Assembly (NCBI GenBank): GCA_964346295.1
Contig: CAYFUG010000016.1
Location: forward strand, 1 to 35,867
Direction of reading: 5' to 3'
Source: CAYFUG01 sp964346295
GTDB taxonomy: Bacteria; Patescibacteriota; Minisyncoccia; Moranbacterales; DUUL01
DNA: 35,867 nt
The position numbers were made by a program, and so were the translations under genes. This document shows positions 22,483 to 30,700 of the stretch, piece by piece. The notes under the pieces are model-generated. The model had not been told where the DNA came from and made no database searches. It was given only the letters and a program-made list of their open reading frames with translations. Numbering within the stretch: the first letter of the stretch is position 1; each line of letters starts with the position of its first letter.

Positions 22483-23616
22483 TTACCCGGCCCAATAGTG
22501 ATTGACGAATAGAATGGTGTACCAGGCCAAGAAAAGGGTGGAGATAAAAAGGAGGGCTTGGCGCAGAAGGGAATTTTTCACTGATCCAGCCAGAAGGTAA
22601 AGAGGGAAGAGTACTAGTAGATAGCGGCCGATGCTCATCAAGGTGCCAGTGCTAAGAGGAATCAAAACAGCGGCTAGCACATATAATCCGTAAGAGAAAC
22701 GGATTTTTTTAGCGACTAAGATTCCTCCAAATAATCCTAACGCCACAAAAGCTAAGTCCGTGAATAGGTTAACAGTGGCGGGCGGGTTAAGTAGCTCAAA
22801 GTGGGCGCTGTTAAGTTCAAAGCTCCGCCCCCAAAGGCTTTGGATTTTGAAAAATAGCCAAAAATCGCCAAACTGAAAATAGTGAAACAGAAAGAAACTT
22901 AGGGTTCCCAAGGGAGTTAGGAAAATCATCCAGCGCCTTTTTTGGAACAAACGAGATAGTTTGAAATTACTATCCCGAAGAGCCTCCCAGAGAAGAGGAA
23001 TAAGGATTAAGAGGCCGGTGACTCGAGTGAGAGCGGCTAGAAAGCCTAAAATTCCTGCCAGAGGGTAATTTTTTTGGCGGGTGTGAAAGATGGCCGCTAC
23101 TGATAAGAAGAGAAAGATTGCCTCGGTGTAAATGGCGTTAAAAAAGACAGCGGTAGGAAAAGCCAAAAGAAACAACAAGGGTTGATAGGGATCTTTAATC
23201 TCCGGGTGGAATTCTTGAATAAGCTTAAAGAGGTAACTCAGGGCTCCTAGTAAAAAGATAGCGCTTAAAAGCCAGCCAGCCCAAAGAAAGCTTCCTAGTA
23301 AGAAAAAGCTGGTTAGTTTTATCAAGAGAGGATAAAGCGGAAAAAATACTACATTAGAGATGGTGCCTTCATGGAGGTGGTAACCGTTTTGAGCCACATC
23401 CAAAAGCCAGAAAGAGTCCCACTGGGCGTGGAGTTCGTGCCAGCGGAGACCGGTAGTTTGGTAGTATTGGCCACTATTAACGATCCAGTCGTAGGCGGTG
23501 TCGCCTTGGAGATTGAGTCGGTTGAGAGCTAAAAGAGAAAATAGATTGATAGTGATCAGCCAAAATAGGAAGATCAGGAGAATGTTTTTGAAGGGGAATT
23601 TGCTCATTTTGCTCAT
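22483..23616 (-). CDS. PIG-V-like membrane mannosyltransferase
   Basis: 377 aa with about 9-10 membrane helices. The first large loop carries 'HAQWDSFWLLDVAQNGYHL', followed by 'VVFFPLYPLLIK', 'FPTAVFFNAIYTEAIFLFLS' and 'AALTRVTGLLILIPLL', the pattern of the PIG-V/GT76 family (PF04188). These enzymes add mannose from dolichyl- or polyprenyl-phosphate donors on the outer membrane face; in bacteria they serve envelope glycan synthesis. A run of eight C immediately precedes the ATG, so there is no Shine-Dalgarno. A structured segment lies just upstream. It stands alone on the minus strand. Confidence 0.75.
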   Translation of the reverse strand: MSKMSKFPFKNILLIFLFWLITINLFSLLALNRLNLQGDTAYDWIVNSGQYYQTTGLRWHELHAQWDSFWLLDVAQNGYHLHEGTISNVVFFPLYPLLIKLTSFFLLGSFLWAGWLLSAIFLLGALSYLFKLIQEFHPEIKDPYQPLLFLLAFPTAVFFNAIYTEAIFLFLSVAAIFHTRQKNYPLAGILGFLAALTRVTGLLILIPLLWEALRDSNFKLSRLFQKRRWMIFLTPLGTLSFFLFHYFQFGDFWLFFKIQSLWGRSFELNSAHFELLNPPATVNLFTDLAFVALGLFGGILVAKKIRFSYGLYVLAAVLIPLSTGTLMSIGRYLLVLFPLYLLAGSVKNSLLRQALLFISTLFLAWYTILFVNHYWAG

Positions 23617-24060
23617 GGGGGGGGTGAATTAAAGGATTATTAATTTAGGCTAAATACCGCTCCAGGGCTTTACGGTATTGCAGAGAAAACCTAAACTGCC
23701 TGGCTGCCGTAGGCAGGCTCAAACAGAAGGCTTATCTCCAATTTCACATGCTTTCGTTTGTTTTTGATCGAGTCTTTTTACCAATTCAAGATTCGTAAGT
23801 AATTTATTATATTTTTTTCCGTATCAACTTCTAACTTCAGGCTAGTCAGTAATTAGAGGAAGGAAATTTTTACTCATCGACAACAAGCCAAGCGGGACTT
23901 TGTTGGGGCAAGAATAATTTCCAGACAGTTTTCCGAGAGTAATTTTAGCATTGAAGGGGAAGTTAGCCAATTGAGAAAGGGTAGGGCTTGAAGACTTGGG
24001 GGATCAGTGATAGGGTGGTAGAAATATTAACTTCTCAGGAGGGAGAAAGGAGGGACCAAA
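23617..24060. other. 444-bp intergenic region with nested hairpin, no gene seen
   Basis: Near the PIG-V-like start, TTTAGG (23644-23649) pairs with CCTAAA (23690-23695) around AATACCG/CGGTATT (23653-23659, 23673-23679), a two-stem structure in the leader of that minus-strand gene. CTGCCT...AGGCAG follows at 23696-23716. The rest (23720-24040) is unremarkable and ends in the ribosome site of the next plus-strand gene. Confidence 0.45.
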
Positions 24061-24306
24061 TTGAATAGGCCTGTAGTTAAAGTAAAGTGTTCTCGTTGTG
24101 GATTTAGGAGAAATATGCTTAATTTGAGGGTTTGGGCAGGAGATTACAAGTGTATTACATGTATCTGTGAAGCGTGGAACGAGGCGGGAGATGCGGCGAG
24201 GCGGAGAGACGCGGAAGCGAAAGCGGCAGAGAAAGCAGCGGCAAAGAAGGTTGAAGAAAAAGGAGCAGGAGGGTCTAAGTTTCCGGTGGTTAGGAAGGCG
24301 GCTTAG
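24061..24306 (+). CDS. Small zinc-ribbon-like protein
   Basis: 81 aa starting with TTG; AAAGGAGG about 7 nt upstream supports this start. 'VKCSRCGFRRNM' and 'DYKCITCICEAW' form two CxxC pairs 18-20 residues apart, a likely zinc ribbon. An Ala/Glu/Lys/Arg-rich helical tail follows. It is probably nucleic-acid or protein binding; not recognised further. Other frames over the same DNA also stay open but lack a ribosome site. Confidence 0.55.
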   Translation: MNRPVVKVKCSRCGFRRNMLNLRVWAGDYKCITCICEAWNEAGDAARRRDAEAKAAEKAAAKKVEEKGAGGSKFPVVRKAA

Positions 24307-24717
24307 GCCAGAGATTCTCGACTTCAAAAGAGAGACTGGGAAGCAGGGGGTCGTGGCGATAGAGATCGTTGCGGCCCTCCAGTTTTTAAGTTTGGTACGG
24401 GGATTGATTGGACAGAGCGGGGGAATTTGGGTAAAATGAAGTGCACAGGACTCCTTCACTTTGAAAATTTCATTTTCAAAAGCTGCCCTTCGAAACAAAA
24501 TTCGAAACAAAAGTTGCCTTTAGTGCTCTTCGTAGCAGTTGGTATGTCTCGCGCTAAGCGTCCTCTTCCTTAGAAGTTTCCTAAAGTGAAGAAGTTTTGA
24601 AGACTCAAAACTAGTCTAATCGAAAGTTTATTTGATTAATATTGAAGCATTTTTGTTTCAGGTTAGGTCTGCAAAAGAAAATTGGGCTAAAAGTAAAACT
24701 AAAATCAAAATAATATA
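24307..24717 (+). other. Structured leader region upstream of secA
   Basis: No long ORF. TTTGAAAAT/ATTTTCAAA (24460-24480) forms a hairpin. TTCGAAACAAAA occurs twice in tandem (24489-24512). AGTTTTGA/TCAAAACT (24593-24612) is a second hairpin. CTTCACTTT (24454-24462) is exactly complementary to AAAGTGAAG (24583-24591), bracketing a 9-codon ORF (24544-24573, MSRAKRPLP). It may regulate secA; no known family is recognised and no promoter is clear. Confidence 0.45.
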
Positions 24718-27060
24718 ATGGATCTAGCGTTAAAAAAATATAAGCGCTTGGTGGGAACAATCAACCGATTGGAGCCGGGCTATCAGCGGCTGGGAGATTC
24801 TGATTTGGCTCATAAGACGCCTCTGCTACGGATGAGGTTGAAATCGGGAGAGACTCTGGACAAGATTCTTCCGGATACTTTTGCTTTGGTGCGAGAAGTG
24901 GCTCGGCGAGTGACGGGGATGCGAGCTTACGATGTCCAGTTGATGGGCGCTATGGGCGCTCACGAAGGGAAAATTGTAGAAATGAAAACCGGAGAAGGGA
25001 AGACCCTCGCGATTGCCTTGGCGGCTTTTTTGAATGCCTTAGAAGGCCAGGGGGTGCATGTGGTGACAGCAAATGATTACCTAGCTAAACGAGACGCGGA
25101 ATCGACTCAAAGGATTTACGAAGCCTTAGGTCTGAGCGCTAATTATATCACTAGTCAAACCAGCGACTTTGATCGGCAAGTAGCCTACGCCTCCGATATT
25201 ACTTATGTCACCAATAATGAACTGGGCTTTGATTTTCTTAAGGATAACATGCTTTATGACCCTAGCAACCAACGACTTCGGGGCTTTCCTTATGCTATTG
25301 TAGACGAAGCCGACAGCGTTTTGATCGACGAAGCTCAAATGCCCTTGGTGATCTCGGATCGTAAAACTACCGAAGAAGAAGATAAGGCTCTTTATCAAAA
25401 GTTAAACGGAATGGTGGCTCAATTAAAGAAAAAAGTTGATTTTAAGGTGGATCATAAAGAGCATACAGTCACTTTAACTATTGAGGGAATTAAAAAGTTA
25501 GAACAGCTGTTGGGAGTGCAGAATCTCTATCGAGATAGTGAAACGGATTATATTTTCTTTATTGAGCAGCTCCTTAAAGCTCATCAGCTATTTCAGCGAG
25601 ACAAAGATTATGTCGTGGACAGGGATAAGGTGGTAATTGTGGATGAATTTACCGGGCGCTTAATGCCTTCTCACCGCTATTTTCAGGGAATTCATCAGGC
25701 AATTGAAGCCAAAGAGGGGCTTAATATTCAAGATGAGTCCCGAACTTTAGCGGCGATTACCTTTCAACAGCTTTTCAAAAAATATCGCAAGTTTACTGGC
25801 CTAACAGGGACAGCAGCCACTGCTAAAAAAGAATTCCGGCTAATTTACGGTAAGCAAGTGGTAGTGATTCCCTCCAATTTACCAATTGCTCGGCAGGATT
25901 CTCCCGATCGCTTTTTTCTGAACTGGGAGGATAAGCTGCGCTATTTAGTGTGGAGCACTAAGGAATATTATTACAAAAAAGGAGCAGCCTTGATAGGAAC
26001 CCGTTCCGTTCAAAAGTCTCGAGAGATTCACTTGGCCTTATTAAGTGAAAATGTTCCGGCTAATGTTTTGAATGCCACTAACAATTTGCGAGAAGCAGAG
26101 GTGGTGGCTCAAGCTGGCCAGTCGGGTTCAGTAACAGTGTCTACCAATATGGCGGGTCGGGGTACGGATATTGAAATTGCAGAGCGAGTTCGAGAGTTGG
26201 GGGGACTGATGATTTACGGCATGGAGCGGCATAATTCTCGGCGGATTGATTTGCAGTTGGTAGGAAGAGCAGGGCGTCAGGGAGACCCAGGTTCTAGTCA
26301 GTTTTTAGTTTCTGCTAATGATGAGTTGATCAAGACTTATTTTAAGCAGGAATATTTGAATAAAATTGCTAATTATCCAGATGTTAGTCAGGGAGTAGAA
26401 AGTCCGGAACTGGGAAAGATTATCGAAAAGGCTCAGCGGCGAATGGAGAACTTATTTTTTGATCAGCGGCTATTGAGTTATGAGTTTGATAAAGTGCTAG
26501 AAGGACAGCGGCAATCCTTTTATCGACAGCGAAACAGGGTTTTGAGAGATGATGATTTGAAAGAGGAGACTTTGACCTTAATTCAAAAGGAGGTCTACAA
26601 GTTGGTTATCAGCTATCAGAAGTCTCGCCAGGAAAGTCTCACTCCCCGAGAGGTAAGGGAGCTAGAGGGAGATTTAGTTAAAATGGCGATTAATGAATGG
26701 TTTAATGCTCCTTTTGAAGAGGAGCGCTTGTATTCTTTGCAGGAGGCTCGAGATTTGGCTTACCGGGCTTTTTTAGAGTACTACGAAGCAGCGGAAAGTT
26801 ATTTGGGGAGTCAGAAGATGCGCTTAGTAGAAAAAACAGTTACCTTGAAAGTACTGGATTTGATTTGGATAGAGTTTTTAGGCAAAGCCGAAGAGTTGCA
26901 AGAATCCGCTATGGTAGCTTCTATTAGTCAAGCCAATTTCTTTATTGATTATCGAGTGAGGATGAACAATGCTTATCAGGCGATGTTGTTTTCGGTGCCG
27001 CGGGTGGTTTGTTTGACCTTTTTTCGAACGGTGGACCGGATGTTAAGAACCGGTAGCTAG
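24718..27060 (+). CDS. secA: Preprotein translocase ATPase SecA
   Basis: 780 aa; the motor that drives unfolded preproteins through SecYEG. Walker A 'MKTGEGKT' (about 88-95), 'TANDYLAKRDAE', Walker B 'VDEADSVLIDEA' (about 196-207), 'GLTGTAAT', 'TNMAGRGTDIEIA' and motif VI 'QLVGRAGRQGDPGSSQF' (about 512-528) are intact. The usual 'DNQLRGRSGRQGD' is changed to 'DLQLVGRAGRQGD', keeping both Arg fingers. It is shorter than classical SecA (about 840-900 aa) because the C-terminal linker and zinc-binding Cys motif are absent. No Shine-Dalgarno; a long structured leader precedes the ATG. Confidence 0.97.
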   Translation: MDLALKKYKRLVGTINRLEPGYQRLGDSDLAHKTPLLRMRLKSGETLDKILPDTFALVREVARRVTGMRAYDVQLMGAMGAHEGKIVEMKTGEGKTLAIALAAFLNALEGQGVHVVTANDYLAKRDAESTQRIYEALGLSANYITSQTSDFDRQVAYASDITYVTNNELGFDFLKDNMLYDPSNQRLRGFPYAIVDEADSVLIDEAQMPLVISDRKTTEEEDKALYQKLNGMVAQLKKKVDFKVDHKEHTVTLTIEGIKKLEQLLGVQNLYRDSETDYIFFIEQLLKAHQLFQRDKDYVVDRDKVVIVDEFTGRLMPSHRYFQGIHQAIEAKEGLNIQDESRTLAAITFQQLFKKYRKFTGLTGTAATAKKEFRLIYGKQVVVIPSNLPIARQDSPDRFFLNWEDKLRYLVWSTKEYYYKKGAALIGTRSVQKSREIHLALLSENVPANVLNATNNLREAEVVAQAGQSGSVTVSTNMAGRGTDIEIAERVRELGGLMIYGMERHNSRRIDLQLVGRAGRQGDPGSSQFLVSANDELIKTYFKQEYLNKIANYPDVSQGVESPELGKIIEKAQRRMENLFFDQRLLSYEFDKVLEGQRQSFYRQRNRVLRDDDLKEETLTLIQKEVYKLVISYQKSRQESLTPREVRELEGDLVKMAINEWFNAPFEEERLYSLQEARDLAYRAFLEYYEAAESYLGSQKMRLVEKTVTLKVLDLIWIEFLGKAEELQESAMVASISQANFFIDYRVRMNNAYQAMLFSVPRVVCLTFFRTVDRMLRTGS

Positions 27061-27179
27061 TCTTTTTGATAGAAGGATAGATTTTTGGTTGAATATTTAC
27101 CTGAAAGACGCTTGGTTTGTCGGGTGAGAGAGGCGCGAGAAGGTTCCCAGGCAGTTGGGGGGGGTCTTAAATCGAGAGC

Positions 27180-27207
27180 TTGATTTTTAAGTAGGGTCGC
27201 TTATAAT
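27180..27207 (+). promoter_or_regulatory. tRNA-Gln promoter
   Basis: TTGATT, a 16-bp spacer and a perfect TATAAT, 27 bp before tRNA-Gln. Confidence 0.65.
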
Positions 27208-27234
27208 AGCCGGTGTTTAGTGATTAGATAGTCT

Positions 27235-27306
27235 TGGGGAATAGCCAAGCGGTAAGGCAACGGGTTCTGGTCCCGTGACGCGGGGGTTCGAATCCCTCTT
27301 CCCCAG
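27235..27306 (+). tRNA. tRNA-Gln (anticodon CTG), no CCA encoded
   Basis: TGGGGAA pairs with TTCCCCA. The anticodon stem ACGGG/CCCGT has loop TTCTGGT, giving CTG. The T arm is GGGGG-TTCGAAT-CCCTC. Discriminator G is followed by CTG. Like tRNA-Tyr, the other tRNA with a tail element, it lacks genomic CCA. Its last 15 nt plus one recur at 27612-27627. Confidence 0.95.
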
Positions 27307-27311
27307 CTGAT

Positions 27312-27351
27312 ACTATAATAAAAAGCCTCGTTCGAGGCTTTTTATTATAGT
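27312..27351 (+). terminator. tRNA-Gln terminator, 19-bp perfect stem
   Basis: ACTATAATAAAAAGCCTCG and its exact complement around TT, with an internal T5. It has the same design as the tRNA-Tyr terminator but a different sequence. Confidence 0.85.
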
Positions 27352-27362
27352 GATTTTGCGGA

Positions 27363-27496
27363 GGAGGGATGAGAAAGGCGGAGCCCAGGCAAACGAGCTT
27401 GCGAGTTTGGATCTGGGCGAGCCCGGGGAGGAGCCACTTAACGAATCCGAGCCAAAGGCGAAAGATGAGTTTAGTGAGCTGACCCCGAATCCCTCC
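27363..27496 (+). mobile_element. tRNA-tail element copy B (after tRNA-Gln)
   Basis: 134-nt element closely similar to 7210-7345. It shares CAAACGAGCTTGCGAGTTTG exactly and a long conserved block beginning CACTTAACGAATCCGAGC. The closing stem is GGAGGGAT/ATCCCTCC. The 3' arm begins with CGAATCCCTC, the T-loop/T-stem sequence of tRNA-Gln, whereas copy A carries the tRNA-Tyr version. An internal GCCCAG/CTGGGC stem encloses CAAAC/GTTTG. Unlike copy A, the tRNA copy diverges after the T stem, where the next structured block begins. Confidence 0.6.
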
Positions 27497-27627
27497 TACC
27501 CCCGGCAGTAGCGAGTGCCGAGCAAAGCGAGGCAATGAGCGCCGCTGGAAGCGTTAAGCTTTCAGCGCTGCCGAGGACAAGGAGCCCGAATGAAATGAGG
27601 GTAACGCGAAGATCCCTCTTCCCCAGC
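27497..27627 (+). repeat. Second structured block ending in a tRNA-Gln tail copy
   Basis: Stacked hairpins: CGGCA/TGCCG (27503-27520), CGCTGGAAGC/GCTTTCAGCG (27543-27567, one G-T) and GAGGG/CCCTC near the end. It closes with ATCCCTCTTCCCCAGC (27612-27627), an exact 16-bp copy of the tRNA-Gln 3' end and following base (27292-27307). It looks like a second element nested in or stacked after copy B. Confidence 0.55.
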
Positions 27628-27642
27628 CAGTTAAAGCAACCT

Positions 27643-27674
27643 AAAACAGCCTCTTTCTTCAAGGGCTGTTTTTT
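27643..27674 (+). terminator. Intrinsic terminator after the tRNA-Gln tail copy
   Basis: AAAACAGCC (27643-27651) pairs with GGCTGTTTT, extending to T6. It repeats the tail-then-terminator order seen after tRNA-Tyr copy A. Confidence 0.8.
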
Positions 27675-27711
27675 CTTCAACCAAACCCCAAAAGTCAGGT
27701 TAGAAGGCTAG

Positions 27712-27739
27712 TTGATTTTTTCTTGAATCATTATATATA
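27712..27739 (+). promoter_or_regulatory. Possible promoter of the restriction-methylase operon
   Basis: TTGATT and TATATA with a 16-bp spacer, about 48 bp upstream of the ATG. The AT repeat allows several registers, so the exact -10 is uncertain. Confidence 0.4.
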
Positions 27740-27786
27740 TAGTGCTAGCATAACTTTAGCTTAAAACTTCTAAAAATCAAATTCTA

Positions 27787-30700
27787 ATGATTGAAAAAAT
27801 ATCTTCTTACCTCCAATCAGTCGCCACCTACTTTCAAGATCCGACCAGTTCGGAAATGTCTTATCGCACTGATTTTCAGCGAATCTTGGAACAAATTTTT
27901 CCTAAAGAGGAGAAGTATCACATCCAGCACGACCCCAAGGCGACTTTTGGCAACAAACCGGATTTTATTGTCTCTAAAGATGGCGTGCCTCTTTTGTATT
28001 TGGAAGTAAAGAAGGTGGGAGAAAATCTGGATAAAATTGAACAGTCCGAACAAGCTGCTCGTTACTTTGGCTATACTAATCTAATTATCAGTGATTACCT
28101 GGAATTTAGATTTTATCGCAACGGACAAAAATATTGTGAGCCCATTTCTCTGGGCAAGGCCAATCCTAAGAATCGTCAAATTGATTTTATCGATCCGGAA
28201 AAAACTGATTTAGAGAAAGCTTTTCGGGATTTTGTTTTTTCTCAAAAAGAGCCCATTAAATCCGGAAAACACTTGGCCAAGATTATGGGAGGAAAAGCTC
28301 AGAGAATCCGAGACAATGTAAAAGCCCTTTTGCAGGTAGAAGCTAGCGGAAAAGAAGAACTGGAAAGCATTATGAAGGTGATTCGGGAAAATCTCCTTCC
28401 GGATTTGGACAAAAATAGCTTTGCTGACATGTACGCTCAAACTATGGTTTACGGCCTTTTTGTGGCTCGCTACAACGATTCCAGCTTGGGAGACTTTAGC
28501 CGGAGAGAAGCTCGGGATTTAGTGCCCAAGAGCAATCCCTTTTTGCAGCATTTTTTTGATCACATCACCGGCCCTAGTTTTCCTAAGCGGCTAGAATTGA
28601 TAGTAGATGAGCTTTGCGAAGTATTTGCCCATGCCAATGTAAAAAGTTTGATGGGAGATTATTTTCGAAAAAAAGGCTTTGCGATTCCTTTCGCTCTCCC
28701 TTTGAGTATAAATAACGAATCTCCTGATCCGGTGATCCATTTTTACGAGGATTTTCTTTTGGAATACGACCCGCAAAGCAAAGCAGAGAGAGGGGTTTTC
28801 TATACTCCCTTAGCGGTAGTGCGCTTTATTGTCCGGAGTGTTGATCAGCTTCTTAAAGACAAGTTTGAAATTGCCAAGGGCTTGGCGGATAATTCTAAAA
28901 TTGAGGTGGAAACCCGCCTTCAGGAGCGGGATCATCGCACTAAAGATAAACTCAAGAAAAACTGGGATGAACGGCACCGCGTGCAAGTGCTAGACATTGC
29001 CACCGGAACCGGCACCTTCTTGAACGAGACTATTCAACAAATTCATAAGAGCTTTAAAGACCACGCCGGAAATTGGCCGGACTATGTCAACGAAGATCTT
29101 TTGCCTCGCTTGCACGGTTTTGAGTTAATGATGGCCAGTTACACCATTGCGCATCTTAAGTTGGCGATGACTTTGCAAGAAACCGGCCTAAAAGAATTCA
29201 AGAAGCGGCTGGGGGTTTACCTGACCAACACCCTAGAAGAAGTCGCGGATCTTTCTATGCAAATGACCCTGTTTGGTTTTCAGAAAAGCATCACTGATGA
29301 AAGCCGCAAAGCTTCCGAGATCAAAAAGGATTATCCGATTATGGTGGTGATTGGCAATCCGCCTTATTCGGGAATTTCACAAAACAAGCATTATACTGAA
29401 AATGAAGCCTACAAGGTGGAGCCAGGTGGCAAGCAAAGGTTGCAGGAAAGAAAAAATTGGCTGGATGATGATTATGTAAAATTTATTCGTTTTGCGGAGA
29501 GTTTGATTGAGAAAAATGAGGAAGGTATTGTGGGCATGATTACCGCGCACGGTTATTTAGACAATCCTACTTTTCGAGGAATGCGCTGGCATTTACGCAC
29601 TACTTTTGACGAGATTTTTGTTTTGGATTTGCATGGCAATAGTAATAAAAAGGAGACTGCGCCCGATGGTGGCAAAGATGAAAATGTTTTTGATATTAAA
29701 ACAGGAGTGGCGATTTTGCTTGGGGTGAAAAAGAAGGCGGAGAATAAGCGCAAAAAGAAGGCTTTGGCGCAGGTTTACCAAGCGGACTTTTTTGGCACTC
29801 GCAAAGAAAAGCAAGACTGGCTAGAGACTAACGACTTACAAAGTATCAAGTGGAACCGCCTACCGAATGATATCGATATTTGGCGAGTGGAAGGCCAAGG
29901 CAAAAAGGAATACCTAAAAGGCTTTAGCGTGGCGGAAATGTTTCTGGAAAATGTTACGGGAATTGTGACGGCTAGAGATAAGCTTGTTATTGATAAAGAT
30001 AAGAAAGTTTTGCTAAAAAGAATCAACCTTTTTTGTGACGAAACTAAAACTGATGATGAAATAAGAAGTATCTTTTTTGGAAATAAAAAACCTGGAAAAT
30101 ATCCACAAGGAGATTCCCGCGGATGGAAATTAGGCAAAGCCAGAAAAGAAATCATGGGGCTAAATCACGAAAAAAATATCAAATCAATTGCTTATCGACC
30201 TTTTGACACTCAATTTATTTATTATCACCCCAAGATGGTTGATTGGGGCAGAGAAAATATCATGAAGCATTTTTTGCCAGGTGATAATGTTGGGCTATTG
30301 ATTAAAAGACAAGGAAAAAGGGACTTTTCCTATATTTTCATAACAAATAAAATTGCTGAGAGTTGCATGTTCGAAAGTGCTTATGCCAATAATACAATTT
30401 GTCCGCTTTACCTTTATTCTGCCACTGGCGAGCGAGTGCCGAATTTGAATAAGGAGCTGGTGGAGAAAATTGAAAAAGTTGCTAGCAAAACTGATCCCGA
30501 AAATATCCTTGATTACATTTACGCTTATCTGCACAGCCCCAAATATCGCCATAAATTTCAAGAGTTTCTCAAAACCGATTTTCCCCGTGTGCCACTGCCC
30601 AAAAGCAAAGCGGAATTTTGGCGCTTGGCCCAATTAGGCGAGCGACTCCGAGGCTTGCACCTGCTCACCAATCCAACTGTTAAAAATCCTATCACTACTT

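Noticed and set aside
24004..24510. 168-aa minus-strand ORF opposite the zinc-ribbon gene
   Set aside because: It is antisense to a gene with a strong ribosome site and two CxxC pairs, and its own start has no ribosome site.
27224..27680. Minus-strand ORFs across tRNA-Gln and the hairpin stack
   Set aside because: They cover a tRNA, a terminator and structured repeats, have no ribosome site, and the similar copy near 7.2 kb is open in a different way. They are shadows of non-coding DNA.
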